Shown here one piece after another: positions 7,581 to 15,453 of a stretch of 40,330 nucleotides of DNA. Position numbers and translations under genes: made by a program. Each line of letters starts with the position of its first letter. Position 1 is the first letter of the stretch. The notes under the pieces are model-generated. The model ran no database searches. It saw only the letters and a program-made list of their open reading frames with translations, and had not been told where the DNA came from. The DNA is from CAYXDO01 sp964463485 (GTDB taxonomy: Bacteria; Myxococcota; Kuafuiibacteriia; Kuafuiibacteriales; Kuafuiibacteriaceae), in assembly GCA_964463485.1 (NCBI GenBank), contig CAYXDO010000099.1:1-40330 (forward strand). The letters are read 5' to 3'.

Positions 7581-8777
7581 TCAGCGGAGGACGGAGCGGT
7601 AGCCGGCGCGCAGCACGGAGACGGAATCCGGGAAGACGGAGAGCTGACCGCCGGCGTACTCTTCGGTGCAGGAACCATCCGAAGACGCGCCGATCGCGGT
7701 GGTGATCGTGGCGGGCGTCGTGGAGCTCGTGCCGGCGAAGCCGAGGCCGATGAACAGGCCGTGGGATGCGGTCTCGTTCGTGGCGCTCGAGAAGATCCGA
7801 TCTTCACCGAGATACCCGGCTTCGCTCGGGGCCGGCGAGAAGCCCACTGTGGCCTTGGCCATCGCGGAGTCCTTGCAGTCGTTGGCCTGAACGACCGCGT
7901 ACCCGTCGCCGTCGTTGTCGGTGAGGTTGGTGCCGCCTTCGACGAGCGCACCCGATCGAGCGACTTGGTCTTTGAGCCAGGTCTGCTCGACCGCGAAGAG
8001 GTCGACGCGTCCACGACAGACGTTGGGGGAGCAATTGCCGCCGAGGCCTGACCCGGCTTCGAGGTCGGCCGTCTTCACGCCTGCGCCGAATACGTACGAC
8101 GTGGCCCAACGGGAGGCGGCCGCGCCCACGCTCGAGCTTGCGGTGAGGCGAATGGCGTAGGGCAGGTCGGCCTTGAGCTGGTGCTCGGCCATGACGTCGC
8201 GCCCGAGCTCGATCTGGATGCCCGAGGGGCAATCGGTGTTCTCGGAGACGACGATGTCCGGCGAGATTCGGCGATCGGCGCGCCGGTCGGATCCGTCGGT
8301 GTTCTTGGAGGGGTCGACGCGGTCTTCGATCACTTGGGAGTCAAACGACTTGAAGACCGCGATGCTGAGCTGGCTCTCGACGTCGGCTTTGGTGACGGCG
8401 CCACCGAGCACCTGTAGGCACGCGCGGAAGGTCACGCCGCCGGCGAGCACCCGCGGAGGATCTTCGCCGATGCAGCTCAGATCGGCGCTGGCGCCGGAAA
8501 CGGTGGAGGCGCCGGACGATTCACCGACCGACACGTTCGTGGCGCCCACCGTGATGACGCCGTTTTCCACGCAGCGCAAATCGGTCGTCCCGGTGTCCGG
8601 CAGCGGCCCGGAGTCGGGTCGGGGCGCGGCGTCCGCCTTGGGTCCACCGTCGTAGCGACCAGCATCCGGAGTGCCCGTATCGGCTACGGACGCATCGGTT
8701 TCCGGCGTGTCGTCGTCGCAGGCGACGACGGCAGCGAGCCCGGCGGTGAAGAGGGATCGAACCACGAGTCGCAACAT
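7581..8777 (-). CDS. Putative lipoprotein with MopE-like metal-binding motif
   Basis: A 398-residue exported protein. The N-terminus MLRLVVRSLFTAGLAAVVAC ends in a lipobox-like Cys20, followed by an acidic and Asp/Thr/Pro-rich linker (about 21-65) of the kind that spaces lipoproteins from the membrane. The body is beta-rich with paired cysteines (VENGVITVGATNVSVG, LSCIGEDPP, FRACLQVLGG, TDCPSGIQIELG). Near 300 is TDNDGDGYAVVQANDCKD, which resembles the DxDGDGY...DC motif of MopE/SpoII-type metal-binding repeats seen in myxobacterial surface proteins. The start was chosen for the signal peptide; the frame is open far upstream through the divergent gene. Function unknown. A 108-nt gap separates it from the divergent homoserine-dehydrogenase-like gene, so both promoters must lie there. 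Confidence 0.78.
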   Translation of the reverse strand: MLRLVVRSLFTAGLAAVVACDDDTPETDASVADTGTPDAGRYDGGPKADAAPRPDSGPLPDTGTTDLRCVENGVITVGATNVSVGESSGASTVSGASADLSCIGEDPPRVLAGGVTFRACLQVLGGAVTKADVESQLSIAVFKSFDSQVIEDRVDPSKNTDGSDRRADRRISPDIVVSENTDCPSGIQIELGRDVMAEHQLKADLPYAIRLTASSSVGAAASRWATSYVFGAGVKTADLEAGSGLGGNCSPNVCRGRVDLFAVEQTWLKDQVARSGALVEGGTNLTDNDGDGYAVVQANDCKDSAMAKATVGFSPAPSEAGYLGEDRIFSSATNETASHGLFIGLGFAGTSSTTPATITTAIGASSDGSCTEEYAGGQLSVFPDSVSVLRAGYRSVLR

Positions 8778-8885
8778 GGCGGGCGCACCATGTGCCGGAT
8801 TGGAGTCTCTGACAAGTCCCCGTTCGCCAAAGCTGAAGAGTCGCAAGGGCTGCACCAGATCCCTGAGTTCGTGTAAGAGGAGAGC

Positions 8886-9902
8886 GTGTCCAATCGAAAT
8901 CAGGAGCGCCCCCTCCGCGGTGTCCTCGTGGGCGCCGGCTCGCTCGGGCGCGCGTTCCTCCGCTACCTTCGAGACCGCGGCGGACCGTTTCGGCTGGTCG
9001 GCGTGATGACCGCTCACCATGGACGTCGTCTCGATCCGGAAGGCATCGATCCGGCGTTCGCCGTGAACTTGTCGGAGTCGGAAGGCTTTGGGGATCAAGG
9101 CCCCGCGGAGTTCGAGAAGCTCCTCGAGGTCACCAAGCCGGACGTCGTCATCGAGTGCATTCCACAAAACATTCGAAGCGGCGAGCCGTCGCTGCACATG
9201 TTGCGAGCCGCGCTCGACGCGGGGTGCCACGTCATCACGGCCAACAAATCCGCGGTGGCGCTCGGCTACCGTGACCTGCTCCACCGCGCGGCAAAGGCCA
9301 ACGTGACGTTGCGGTTCGAGCCGACCGTCTTGGACGGGTTGCCCGTTTTCTCGACCGTCGCCGCGCTGCCAGGGATCGAAATCAAACGCGTGCGCGGCAT
9401 CTTCAACGGGACCTCGTCGCTGGTGCTCGAGTCGGTCGAGAGCGGCGCTACACGGGCGCGAGGGCTCGCTCGGGCTCAGGCTCAAGGGATCGCGGAGGCC
9501 GATACGGTGCTCGACCTCGACGGTTGGGACGCCGCCGCCAAGGCCGCCCTGATCGCAAACGTGTGGATGGGCGGCGCGCTTCGCGTGGTCGATGTCGCGA
9601 GATCGGGCTGCGAGACGGTCAAAGACGAGACCCTTCGCGGCAGCGGCCCCTACGTTCGCCATCGGCTCGTCGCCGAGATCGTTCGCTACCCGGGAGGCGT
9701 TGTGCGCGCGGCGGTCGAGCCGATCGCGCTGGAGCCCGACGATCCGCTGTTCTCGCTGAAGGGAGCGTGCTGCGGGCTCACCATCGAGACCTCGAAGGGC
9801 TTCGCGATGTCGTTTCTGCAGACGAGCCACGGGCTCGACGACGCGAGCTTCGGGATCATGCAGGACGTCGTCGCGATCTCCAGGGGCGCGCCGCAGATCT
9901 GA
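8886..9902 (+). CDS. Homoserine dehydrogenase-like oxidoreductase (short form)
   Basis: A 338-residue NAD(P)-dependent enzyme of the homoserine dehydrogenase family, which reduces aspartate semialdehyde to homoserine on the way to Thr and Met. The Rossmann motif is GAGSLG (about 16-21). The family core follows: DVVIECIP, HVITANKSAVA, GIFNGTSSLVLESV, GIAEADTVLDLDGWDAAAK with the Lys that matches the catalytic Lys of the family, and ALIANVW. It ends without an ACT domain, so no feedback control by threonine is expected from the sequence. Residues around the substrate site are less typical than in housekeeping enzymes, so a related substrate is possible. The GTG start at 8886 has AAGAGGAG just upstream. 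Confidence 0.8.
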   Translation: MSNRNQERPLRGVLVGAGSLGRAFLRYLRDRGGPFRLVGVMTAHHGRRLDPEGIDPAFAVNLSESEGFGDQGPAEFEKLLEVTKPDVVIECIPQNIRSGEPSLHMLRAALDAGCHVITANKSAVALGYRDLLHRAAKANVTLRFEPTVLDGLPVFSTVAALPGIEIKRVRGIFNGTSSLVLESVESGATRARGLARAQAQGIAEADTVLDLDGWDAAAKAALIANVWMGGALRVVDVARSGCETVKDETLRGSGPYVRHRLVAEIVRYPGGVVRAAVEPIALEPDDPLFSLKGACCGLTIETSKGFAMSFLQTSHGLDDASFGIMQDVVAISRGAPQI

Positions 9903-9959
9903 GCGCGATGCGATGGCAGAACGCCACTCTGCTGGCTGGCTCGGCCCCGTGAGAGGGCT

Positions 9960-10421
9960 TCAGGCGCCAGGCTGGCCGGCGGGCTTGCTGCTGGCGGCCT
10001 GGGCGAGAGGGACGACGGGCTGACCGGCTTTGGTCCAGCCTTTGATGCCGGCCGTGAGGACCTTGACGTTGGTGTAGCCCTCGTGGACCGCGCGTTTGGC
10101 CGCTTGGGGCGCGGCCGTGCAGGCCTCGCTGCCGCAATAGAACACGACAGCGTCCGACTTTGACTTCGGGAGCTCCGAAGACTGGAAGCTCACGTAGTGC
10201 GACAATAGCTTGGCGCCTGGAATCACGCCGTACTTCTGGCGCGTCTCGATCCCGTTTGCGTCGTAGATCTGCGCCGACTTCGCCTTGAGCGCCACGACCT
10301 CTTCGACCGTCACGGGCTGGATGCTCGCCTGCATCTTCTCTTCGCCCGGGCACGCCGAAGCTTCACGAGCACCCAGAAAGGCACCTGCCGAAAGCGCTGC
10401 CGAAAGAATCCATTTATTCAT
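9960..10421 (-). CDS. Periplasmic rhodanese-domain protein
   Basis: A 153-residue single-domain rhodanese. MNKWILSAALSAGAFLGA followed by REASA is a Sec signal peptide with an AxA cleavage site; a Cys follows directly, so the mature protein would start CPGEEK. The domain shows VTVEEVVALKAKSAQIYDAN, a central HVS-type strand and YCGSEACTAA, where the active-site Cys sits in the phosphate-like loop, then YTNVKVLTAGIKGWTKAG. It should transfer sulfane sulfur or act in redox chemistry in the periplasm. The in-frame ATG five codons upstream (METLN) was rejected because GGAGA lies 8 nt before the chosen ATG. The gene converges on the homoserine-dehydrogenase-like gene with 57 nt between them and no strong terminator. 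Confidence 0.87.
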   Translation of the reverse strand: MNKWILSAALSAGAFLGAREASACPGEEKMQASIQPVTVEEVVALKAKSAQIYDANGIETRQKYGVIPGAKLLSHYVSFQSSELPKSKSDAVVFYCGSEACTAAPQAAKRAVHEGYTNVKVLTAGIKGWTKAGQPVVPLAQAASSKPAGQPGA

Positions 10422-10590
10422 GTTCAGAGTCTCCATGAGGGTCCGACGACCCGCTCTTCCTACCGCCCGATCGCCCGGGCAACTTCACCGTAGCACGACT
10501 TCAACGGGTCCAGCTCAGAGCCCATTCCTGAGACTGTGTGTTCCACGCGAGAGAGCATGGCGGGGCGCTCGATGAAAACTTCGCCGCTCA

Positions 10591-10669
10591 GGATCGCAAC
10601 TCAGAGTCACACAATTCGGATCGCAACTCGGAATCGCAACTCGGAATCACAACTCGGATCGCTCAGCTC
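10591..10669. repeat. Short 12-13 bp direct repeats
   Basis: Imperfect tandem copies of GGATCGCAACTC occur at 10591-10602, 10618-10629, 10630-10642 (with an extra A) and 10643-10655 (extra A, one change). A degenerate unit lies at 10603-10617 and another at 10656-10669. They fill the end of the 241-nt gap between the rhodanese start and the 3' end of the HMG-CoA lyase gene, and the last unit overlaps the lyase stop. They are not translated in a conserved frame. No hairpin or T-run accompanies them. Confidence 0.75.
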
Positions 10670-11586
10670 GCCACGGCGCGCCCGTCCCGCGTGGCTCGGG
10701 TGGCCACTTCGGCCTGCCAGACCTTCGACGGGAGCGTTCGTCCCACGAGCTCACTCGCCCGCGTCGAAGCGTCGACGACCTTGTCGAGGTTCACTCCGGT
10801 CTCGATCCCCATCTTGTTCAACACGAACACGAGGTCTTCGGTGGCCAGGTTCCCCGACGCGCCCGGTGCGTAAGGACAGCCGCCGAGCCCTCCGAACGCT
10901 GCGTCGAACGTCGTGATGCCCAAGTCGAGACCCACCAGCACGTTCGCGAGCGCTACGCCGCGGGTGTCGTGCATGTGCAGCGCCAGGCGATCGAAGGGCA
11001 CACCGGCAGAGCCCAGCGCGCCAAGCACGGCACGGACCTCGACGGGCGAAGCGATCCCGATCGTGTCGCCCAAGCTGACCTCGTACACGCCTGCGTCGAG
11101 GAGCGCCTGGACGATGGGTACGGCGCGCGACGCGTCGACTCCGCCCTCGTAGGGGCAGCCGAACACCACCGAGAGGTAGCCGCGCACCGTGAGGCCCTTG
11201 GCGCGAGCGGCGCGCGTGACGTCGCGACAGACGTCGAGCGCGTCGGCGACCGACTTGTTGATGTTCTTCCTCGAGTGCGCCTCGGTCACCGACATGAATA
11301 CGGCGACCTCCTCGAGGCCCGCCTCGAGCGCCCCGTCGAGGCCTCGTCGATTCGGTACGAGCGCAGAGAACACGACCCCTTCCGCGCGCGGCGTCTCCGC
11401 AGCCACCGTCGCGTGGTCGGCGAGCTGTGGGATCCAACGAGGTGACACGAAGCTCGTGAGCTCGATCCGATCGAGCCCCGCGTCGACCAGCATGCCAGCC
11501 AGAGCGATCTTGTCGGTGGTCGGAACGAACGCGGCCTCGTTCTGAAGGCCGTCGCGCAAGCCGACTTCGTAGATTCGCGCCTTCAT
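10663..11586 (-). CDS. Hydroxymethylglutaryl-CoA lyase
   Basis: A 307-residue TIM-barrel lyase that cleaves 3-hydroxy-3-methylglutaryl-CoA to acetyl-CoA and acetoacetate, the last step of leucine breakdown. Key motifs: VGLRDGLQNE (Arg11, Asp12, Gln15 as catalytic and metal residues), ELTSFVSPRWIPQLAD, the metal-binding HMHD (two His of LHMHDTRG), and the signature FGGLGGCPYAPGASGN with its catalytic-loop Cys and metal-binding Asn. The length is typical of the bacterial enzyme. The gene follows a free-standing B12-binding subunit on the same strand after 62 nt. That context suggests branched-chain acyl-CoA metabolism, although the large mutase subunit is not in the window. In myxobacteria HMG-CoA also links to isovaleryl-CoA supply; whether this enzyme takes part cannot be seen. 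Confidence 0.93.
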   Translation of the reverse strand: MKARIYEVGLRDGLQNEAAFVPTTDKIALAGMLVDAGLDRIELTSFVSPRWIPQLADHATVAAETPRAEGVVFSALVPNRRGLDGALEAGLEEVAVFMSVTEAHSRKNINKSVADALDVCRDVTRAARAKGLTVRGYLSVVFGCPYEGGVDASRAVPIVQALLDAGVYEVSLGDTIGIASPVEVRAVLGALGSAGVPFDRLALHMHDTRGVALANVLVGLDLGITTFDAAFGGLGGCPYAPGASGNLATEDLVFVLNKMGIETGVNLDKVVDASTRASELVGRTLPSKVWQAEVATRATRDGRAVAS

Positions 11587-11648
11587 TTCTTGGAATTACC
11601 GCTCGCGCGCCGTTCGGGCAAGCCTGCCGGGTCGTTCTCCGAGCGCGA

Positions 11649-12053
11649 TCACGCGGTGCGAGGCGTTACGTGCTCTCGTACCCAAGACACCACGGCCTCT
11701 GTCGAAGTCCCCGGACCAAAGACGGCCTTGACGCCGGCTTCGGTGAGCCGCGCCTGATCCAGCTCCGGAATGATGCCCCCGGCAAAGACGACGATGTCGC
11801 CGGCCTTCTTTTCGGCGAGGAGGCGGCAGATGCGGGGCACGAGGGTGTTGTGGGCGCCGCTCATCGACGACAGTCCGATGGCGTCGACGTCTTCGTCGAG
11901 CGCCGCCGCGACGATCATCTCCGGAGTCTGGTGGAGCCCCGTGTAGATGACTTCGAAGCCGGCGTCGCGCAGCGCGCGAGCGATGATCTTGACGCCGCGG
12001 TCATGTCCGTCGAGCCCAGGCTTCGCTACGAGAATACGTACGCGTCCCGACAC
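11649..12053 (-). CDS. Cobalamin-binding subunit, methylmalonyl-CoA mutase C-terminal type
   Basis: A 134-residue free-standing B12-binding domain. It begins VRILVAKPGLDGHDRG, the DxHxxG motif whose His ligates cobalt in base-off/His-on cobalamin, and continues IYTGLHQTPEMIV, GLSSMSGAHNTL, VFAGGIIP and FGPGTST. All of these match the C-terminal domain of methylmalonyl-CoA mutase and its relatives. It must work with a separate large subunit encoded elsewhere. The GTG start at 12053 gives a normal N-terminus (MSGRVRILVA); the frame stays open for 65 more codons upstream, but that stretch shows no family similarity and crosses the divergent promoter region. The 154 nt to the divergent DivIVA-like gene must hold both promoters. 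Confidence 0.9.
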   Translation of the reverse strand: MSGRVRILVAKPGLDGHDRGVKIIARALRDAGFEVIYTGLHQTPEMIVAAALDEDVDAIGLSSMSGAHNTLVPRICRLLAEKKAGDIVVFAGGIIPELDQARLTEAGVKAVFGPGTSTEAVVSWVREHVTPRTA

Positions 12054-12207
12054 ACCAGACTCATACCACCGAGGCGGGACTTCGGCGATCCGAGGCGTCG
12101 GCCCGGCGGGATGCGCGTCGCCCGCTTCATCATGGATGGGGAAAATCGCCACGGCCGCGACGCCGCGAATTGCCCGAATCGATGGCCTGTGCCTAGATCG
12201 ACCGGTC

Positions 12208-12762
12208 ATGAAACTGACGCCGCTCGATATCCAGCAGCAGCAGTTCAAGACCGCGCTCGTCGGCGGCTTCGCTCAAAAAGAGGTCGACGCTTACCTCGAC
12301 CTCGTGGCAGCCGCGTTCGAAGAGGCCCTGCACGAAAACATCGCCCTCAAGGACCAGCTCAAGCTCAAAGACGCCCAAATCGCCGAATTCGAAGCTCGTG
12401 AAAAAGCGATGAAGGAGATGATGCTCACGGCCGCCAAGGTCGCCGAGGAGCTCAAAGCAGCGGCGAACCGCGAGGCCGAAGCCAGGCTCACTCAGGCCGA
12501 AGCTCAGGCCGAACGCGTCGTCCGCGCCGCCGAAACGCGCGCCGAACGCACGATCGCCGAGATCGCCGAGCTCAGACGCCAGCGCGCCCAAGTCGAAGGT
12601 CAACTTCGCGGCATCCTCGAAGCTCACTCGAGACTGCTCGACGCTACCTCCGAGAAGACCAGCGACGACGTCGTCGACCTCGAGACCGCGAGCAAAAAGC
12701 GCAAAAAGAAGACCGAAGACGAGACCGCTCGTATCCAAAGCCTCGCCTCCAAGAGCGGATGA
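12208..12762 (+). CDS. DivIVA-domain coiled-coil protein
   Basis: A 184-residue cytoplasmic protein with the DivIVA N-terminal signature: MKLTPLDIQQQQFKTALVGG, then FAQKEVDAYLDLVAAAFEEAL (about 21-41). The rest (about 42-150) is an almost unbroken Ala/Glu/Arg-rich coiled coil, and the tail is charged (SKKRKKKTEDE). DivIVA proteins bind curved membrane and recruit wall-growth or polarity factors. Outside Gram-positive bacteria the partners are less well known. The ATG at 12208 matches the start of the domain; the upstream open extension runs through the divergent gene and shows nothing. Its last codons overlap the next gene (ATGA), so the two are translationally coupled. Confidence 0.88.
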   Translation: MKLTPLDIQQQQFKTALVGGFAQKEVDAYLDLVAAAFEEALHENIALKDQLKLKDAQIAEFEAREKAMKEMMLTAAKVAEELKAAANREAEARLTQAEAQAERVVRAAETRAERTIAEIAELRRQRAQVEGQLRGILEAHSRLLDATSEKTSDDVVDLETASKKRKKKTEDETARIQSLASKSG

Positions 12763-13112
12763 AAAAGCGCAAGACCAACAAGCCCTCGGACCCCAATCCT
12801 CCTGATCCGTCCCCGGCCTCGAGCTACCTGTCGGTCACCCGCGACGGCGCGATCATCCTCGAGGTCGCCGTCGTGCCTCGCGCTTCACGCTCGAGGATCG
12901 TCGGGCAACACGACGGACGCCTCAAAATCCAGCTCGACGCCCCTCCGGTCGACGGCGCCGCAAACGAGGCGCTCGTCGAGCTCGTCGCAGATCGATTGGA
13001 GCTCAAACGTTCTCATGTCTCGATCATTCGTGGTCAAACGAGTCGCAAGAAAGCGCTTCGGGTCGAGGGCATCGACAGGGTCGCCCTAGAACGGGCCCTC
13101 GCTCCGGAGTGA
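12759..13112 (+). CDS. DUF167 / UPF0235 family protein
   Basis: A 117-residue protein with a basic, proline-rich N-terminal tail (about 1-22) followed by the DUF167 core: LEVAVVPRASRSRIVGQHDGRLKIQLDAPPVDGAANEAL, seen as separate strands and the conserved GxANxAL helix, and then SHVSIIRGQTSRKKALRVEG. This small alpha/beta fold (E. coli YggU) is widespread, often found beside YggT or DivIVA-like genes, and has no agreed function. The ATG overlaps the DivIVA-like stop by four bases, which fits the usual YggT/DivIVA/DUF167 neighbourhood of cell-division genes. After its stop, 68 nt lead to the large iron-sulfur flavoprotein gene on the same strand. Confidence 0.88.
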   Translation: MKKRKTNKPSDPNPPDPSPASSYLSVTRDGAIILEVAVVPRASRSRIVGQHDGRLKIQLDAPPVDGAANEALVELVADRLELKRSHVSIIRGQTSRKKALRVEGIDRVALERALAPE

Positions 13113-13180
13113 CAACCGAACTGTCATCGTTGGAATAGGAAGACATCGAGAAGACGGCGGTTTCCAAGCGCCCGCGTGCT

Positions 13181-15361
13181 TTGGCCAAGAAGTCGCGAAC
13201 GCGCTACATCCAAGAGGCCATGAGCCTTCGCGACGTCCTCTCCATCTCGTTCGAGTTCTCGTCGAAGATCGGGACCCGGCAGCTCCCGAAGCTGACCCCC
13301 GACTACGAATCCAACGTTCGCGGTGTGTATGTGGTCGGAGACCTCGCCGACGCGCCGGTCATCAAGATCGCGCTCGGGCAGGGTTATGACATCGCGAATC
13401 GACTGGTCGACAAAGACTTCGGTGGCAAGGCTCCCGAGAAACAAGACGGCGTCGACGTCGACGTGTGCGTCGTGGGCGCGGGCCCCGCCGGGATCGGCGC
13501 GGCGCTCGCGTTGATGGAGCGCAACGTGAGCTTTCAGCTCATCGAGCGCGAGCGGCCTTTCAACACGATCCAGAACTTCCCCAAGCACAAGCACATCTTC
13601 TCCGAGCCAAAGGACTTCGGGCACGGCGCTCGCTTTCCGTTCATGGACTCGATCAAGGAGGACCTCGTCGCCCAGTGGGAGAAGGCGCTCGAAGATCGTC
13701 GCCTGGTCGTTCACCAGCCGGAGGACGTCACCTCGGTCAAGAAGAAGGGCGACGTCTTCGAGGTCGAGATCTCCAAGGGCGAAGGCAAGACCGCAGAAAA
13801 ACGCGTGCTGCGCGTCCGGCGAGTGATCTTGGCCATCGGTCGCCGAGGCAAGGTCAGGAAGCTCGGCGTTCCGGGCGAAGACCTCGACAAGGTGCTGTAC
13901 GGGCTCCACGACCCCGACGCCTATCGAGACAAACACGTCTGCGTGGTCGGCGGTGGGGACAGCGCGGTCGAAGCGGCAATCTCACTCGCAGAAGGCGGCG
14001 CGCGCGTCACCATCGTCTATCGCGGCGACGACTTCATCCGCGCAAAGCTCCTCAACCAAGAACGCATCAAGAAGTTGATCGACGCGGGCAAGATCACCGC
14101 GCTCTTCAAGACGAATCCCAAGTCGGTCAGTGAAAAGACGTTGGTGCTCAAAGGTCCGGAGGGCGAGCGCGAGCTCGAAAACGACGTGATCTTCGCGCTC
14201 ATCGGCACCGAGCTTCCGGTAGCGTTCCTCGACAAGCTCGGGATCAGAATGGAAGGCGCGCTCACGAAGGAGCGCCTCACGTTCATCACGAGCTTCGCGC
14301 TGATCACCTACGCTTTCTACTGCATCAAGGCTCACCGCATGCTCTGGCCCTTTGGCGAAGGTCAGCCGCTGCACTTCTTGCACGACGCGGTCAAAGCCAA
14401 CCTCGGCTTCCGGTTCGTAGACGGGAGCTTCTGGGGCACCGTGATCTATTCGCTCATGATCACCGGCTTCGGGATCCAGGCGATCCGGAAGTACAAGTCA
14501 CCGATCCAGACGCGTCGCTACACGTCGCTCATCGTCTTCCAGCTGATTTTTCTCTTCGGCATTCCCGAGCTCGTCGCGCCGCTGATCATCGAGCAGCCGT
14601 GGAAGGTCTACGCGCTCACGGTGCCGTGGCCGCTCTCGACGTGGTCGCTGATTCACATCGACTACCAGCGCGGAGGGCTCCAGGTCGGCTGGATGATCGC
14701 GGGCGCGTCGGTCGCGTTCATCGGAATGCCGCTGTGGGTGCGGTACCAAGGAGAGCGGTTCTGTTCGTGGGCGTGCGGGTGCGGGGGGCTCGCGGAGACG
14801 CTCGGCGATCGATGGCGTCACTTGGCGCCTCGAGGCGCGACCGCGAAGAAGACGGAGCTTCTCGGGCGCTTGATCTTGGGGGCTGCGGCGATCACCACGC
14901 TGTTGATCTTGATGGTCGACGGCTTTCGATTCCTGACCGGACAGGCTTGGTACGACCGCAAGCAGTTCGCGCAGGACTGGTATGGGTTGATCGTCGACTT
15001 CTGGTTCGCGTCGGTGGTGGGCGTGGCCTTCTATCCCTATCTCGGCAACCGAGTGTGGTGTCGCTTCCTATGTCCGCTCCGAGCCTACATGGAGCTTCTC
15101 AGCAAATGGTTCGGGAAGCTGCGCATCGTCGAGAGCGACAAGTGCATCGGCTGCGGCGAGTGCACGCGGTTTTGCCAGATGGGCATTCCGGTGCAGAAGT
15201 TCGCGCAGATGCGGGAGCCGCTGGCGAACCACAACTCAGCCTGTATCCAGTGCGGAATCTGCGTCGAAGTTTGCCCGATGGACGTGTTGACGTTGGAGCG
15301 AGGGACCCAGAGCGCCCGGGCAGACGCGGCGGCGAAAAAGCAGCTCCGCATCGTGACCTGA
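13181..15361 (+). CDS. Fusion: TrxR-like flavoprotein + NapH-like membrane 4Fe-4S protein
   Basis: A 726-residue fusion. The flavoprotein half (about 35-360) has GAGPAG (99-104) and GGGDSA (257-262) nucleotide-binding motifs but no CxxC redox pair. Its FAD-closing motif NVRGVYVVGDLADAPVIK lies at the N-terminus (45-62) instead of after the second Rossmann fold. About six membrane segments follow (near 365-385, 418-435, 448-470, 502-520, 560-580, 602-620). They carry Cys pairs of the NapH/NosR type (Cys528/532/534 and Cys627/631-Pro). Two 4Fe-4S clusters end the protein (Cys655/658/661/665 and Cys688/691/694/698-Pro). It probably passes electrons from NAD(P)H to a membrane or periplasmic acceptor. 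The start is uncertain: TTG 13181 or ATG 13220; an in-frame stop lies at 13136. Confidence 0.85.
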   Translation: MAKKSRTRYIQEAMSLRDVLSISFEFSSKIGTRQLPKLTPDYESNVRGVYVVGDLADAPVIKIALGQGYDIANRLVDKDFGGKAPEKQDGVDVDVCVVGAGPAGIGAALALMERNVSFQLIERERPFNTIQNFPKHKHIFSEPKDFGHGARFPFMDSIKEDLVAQWEKALEDRRLVVHQPEDVTSVKKKGDVFEVEISKGEGKTAEKRVLRVRRVILAIGRRGKVRKLGVPGEDLDKVLYGLHDPDAYRDKHVCVVGGGDSAVEAAISLAEGGARVTIVYRGDDFIRAKLLNQERIKKLIDAGKITALFKTNPKSVSEKTLVLKGPEGERELENDVIFALIGTELPVAFLDKLGIRMEGALTKERLTFITSFALITYAFYCIKAHRMLWPFGEGQPLHFLHDAVKANLGFRFVDGSFWGTVIYSLMITGFGIQAIRKYKSPIQTRRYTSLIVFQLIFLFGIPELVAPLIIEQPWKVYALTVPWPLSTWSLIHIDYQRGGLQVGWMIAGASVAFIGMPLWVRYQGERFCSWACGCGGLAETLGDRWRHLAPRGATAKKTELLGRLILGAAAITTLLILMVDGFRFLTGQAWYDRKQFAQDWYGLIVDFWFASVVGVAFYPYLGNRVWCRFLCPLRAYMELLSKWFGKLRIVESDKCIGCGECTRFCQMGIPVQKFAQMREPLANHNSACIQCGICVEVCPMDVLTLERGTQSARADAAAKKQLRIVT

Positions 15362-15453
15362 CCGAGTTTGGCGAAGGCTCCACGAAATTCCTCGCGAGAA
15401 TCCTGGCGCCCGCGCCCGGCCGGCTCATGTATCCTCGAAGGAGAGGTCGCGCC

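Noticed and set aside
9903..9959. Terminator hairpin between the homoserine-dehydrogenase-like gene and the rhodanese gene
   Set aside because: Only a 5-bp GCAGA/TCTGC stem with a 7-nt loop can be drawn and no T-run follows; too weak to list.
13220..15361. Thioredoxin reductase annotation for the flavoprotein half
   Set aside because: The redox-active CxxC between the two Rossmann folds is absent, so it cannot reduce thioredoxin by the usual route.
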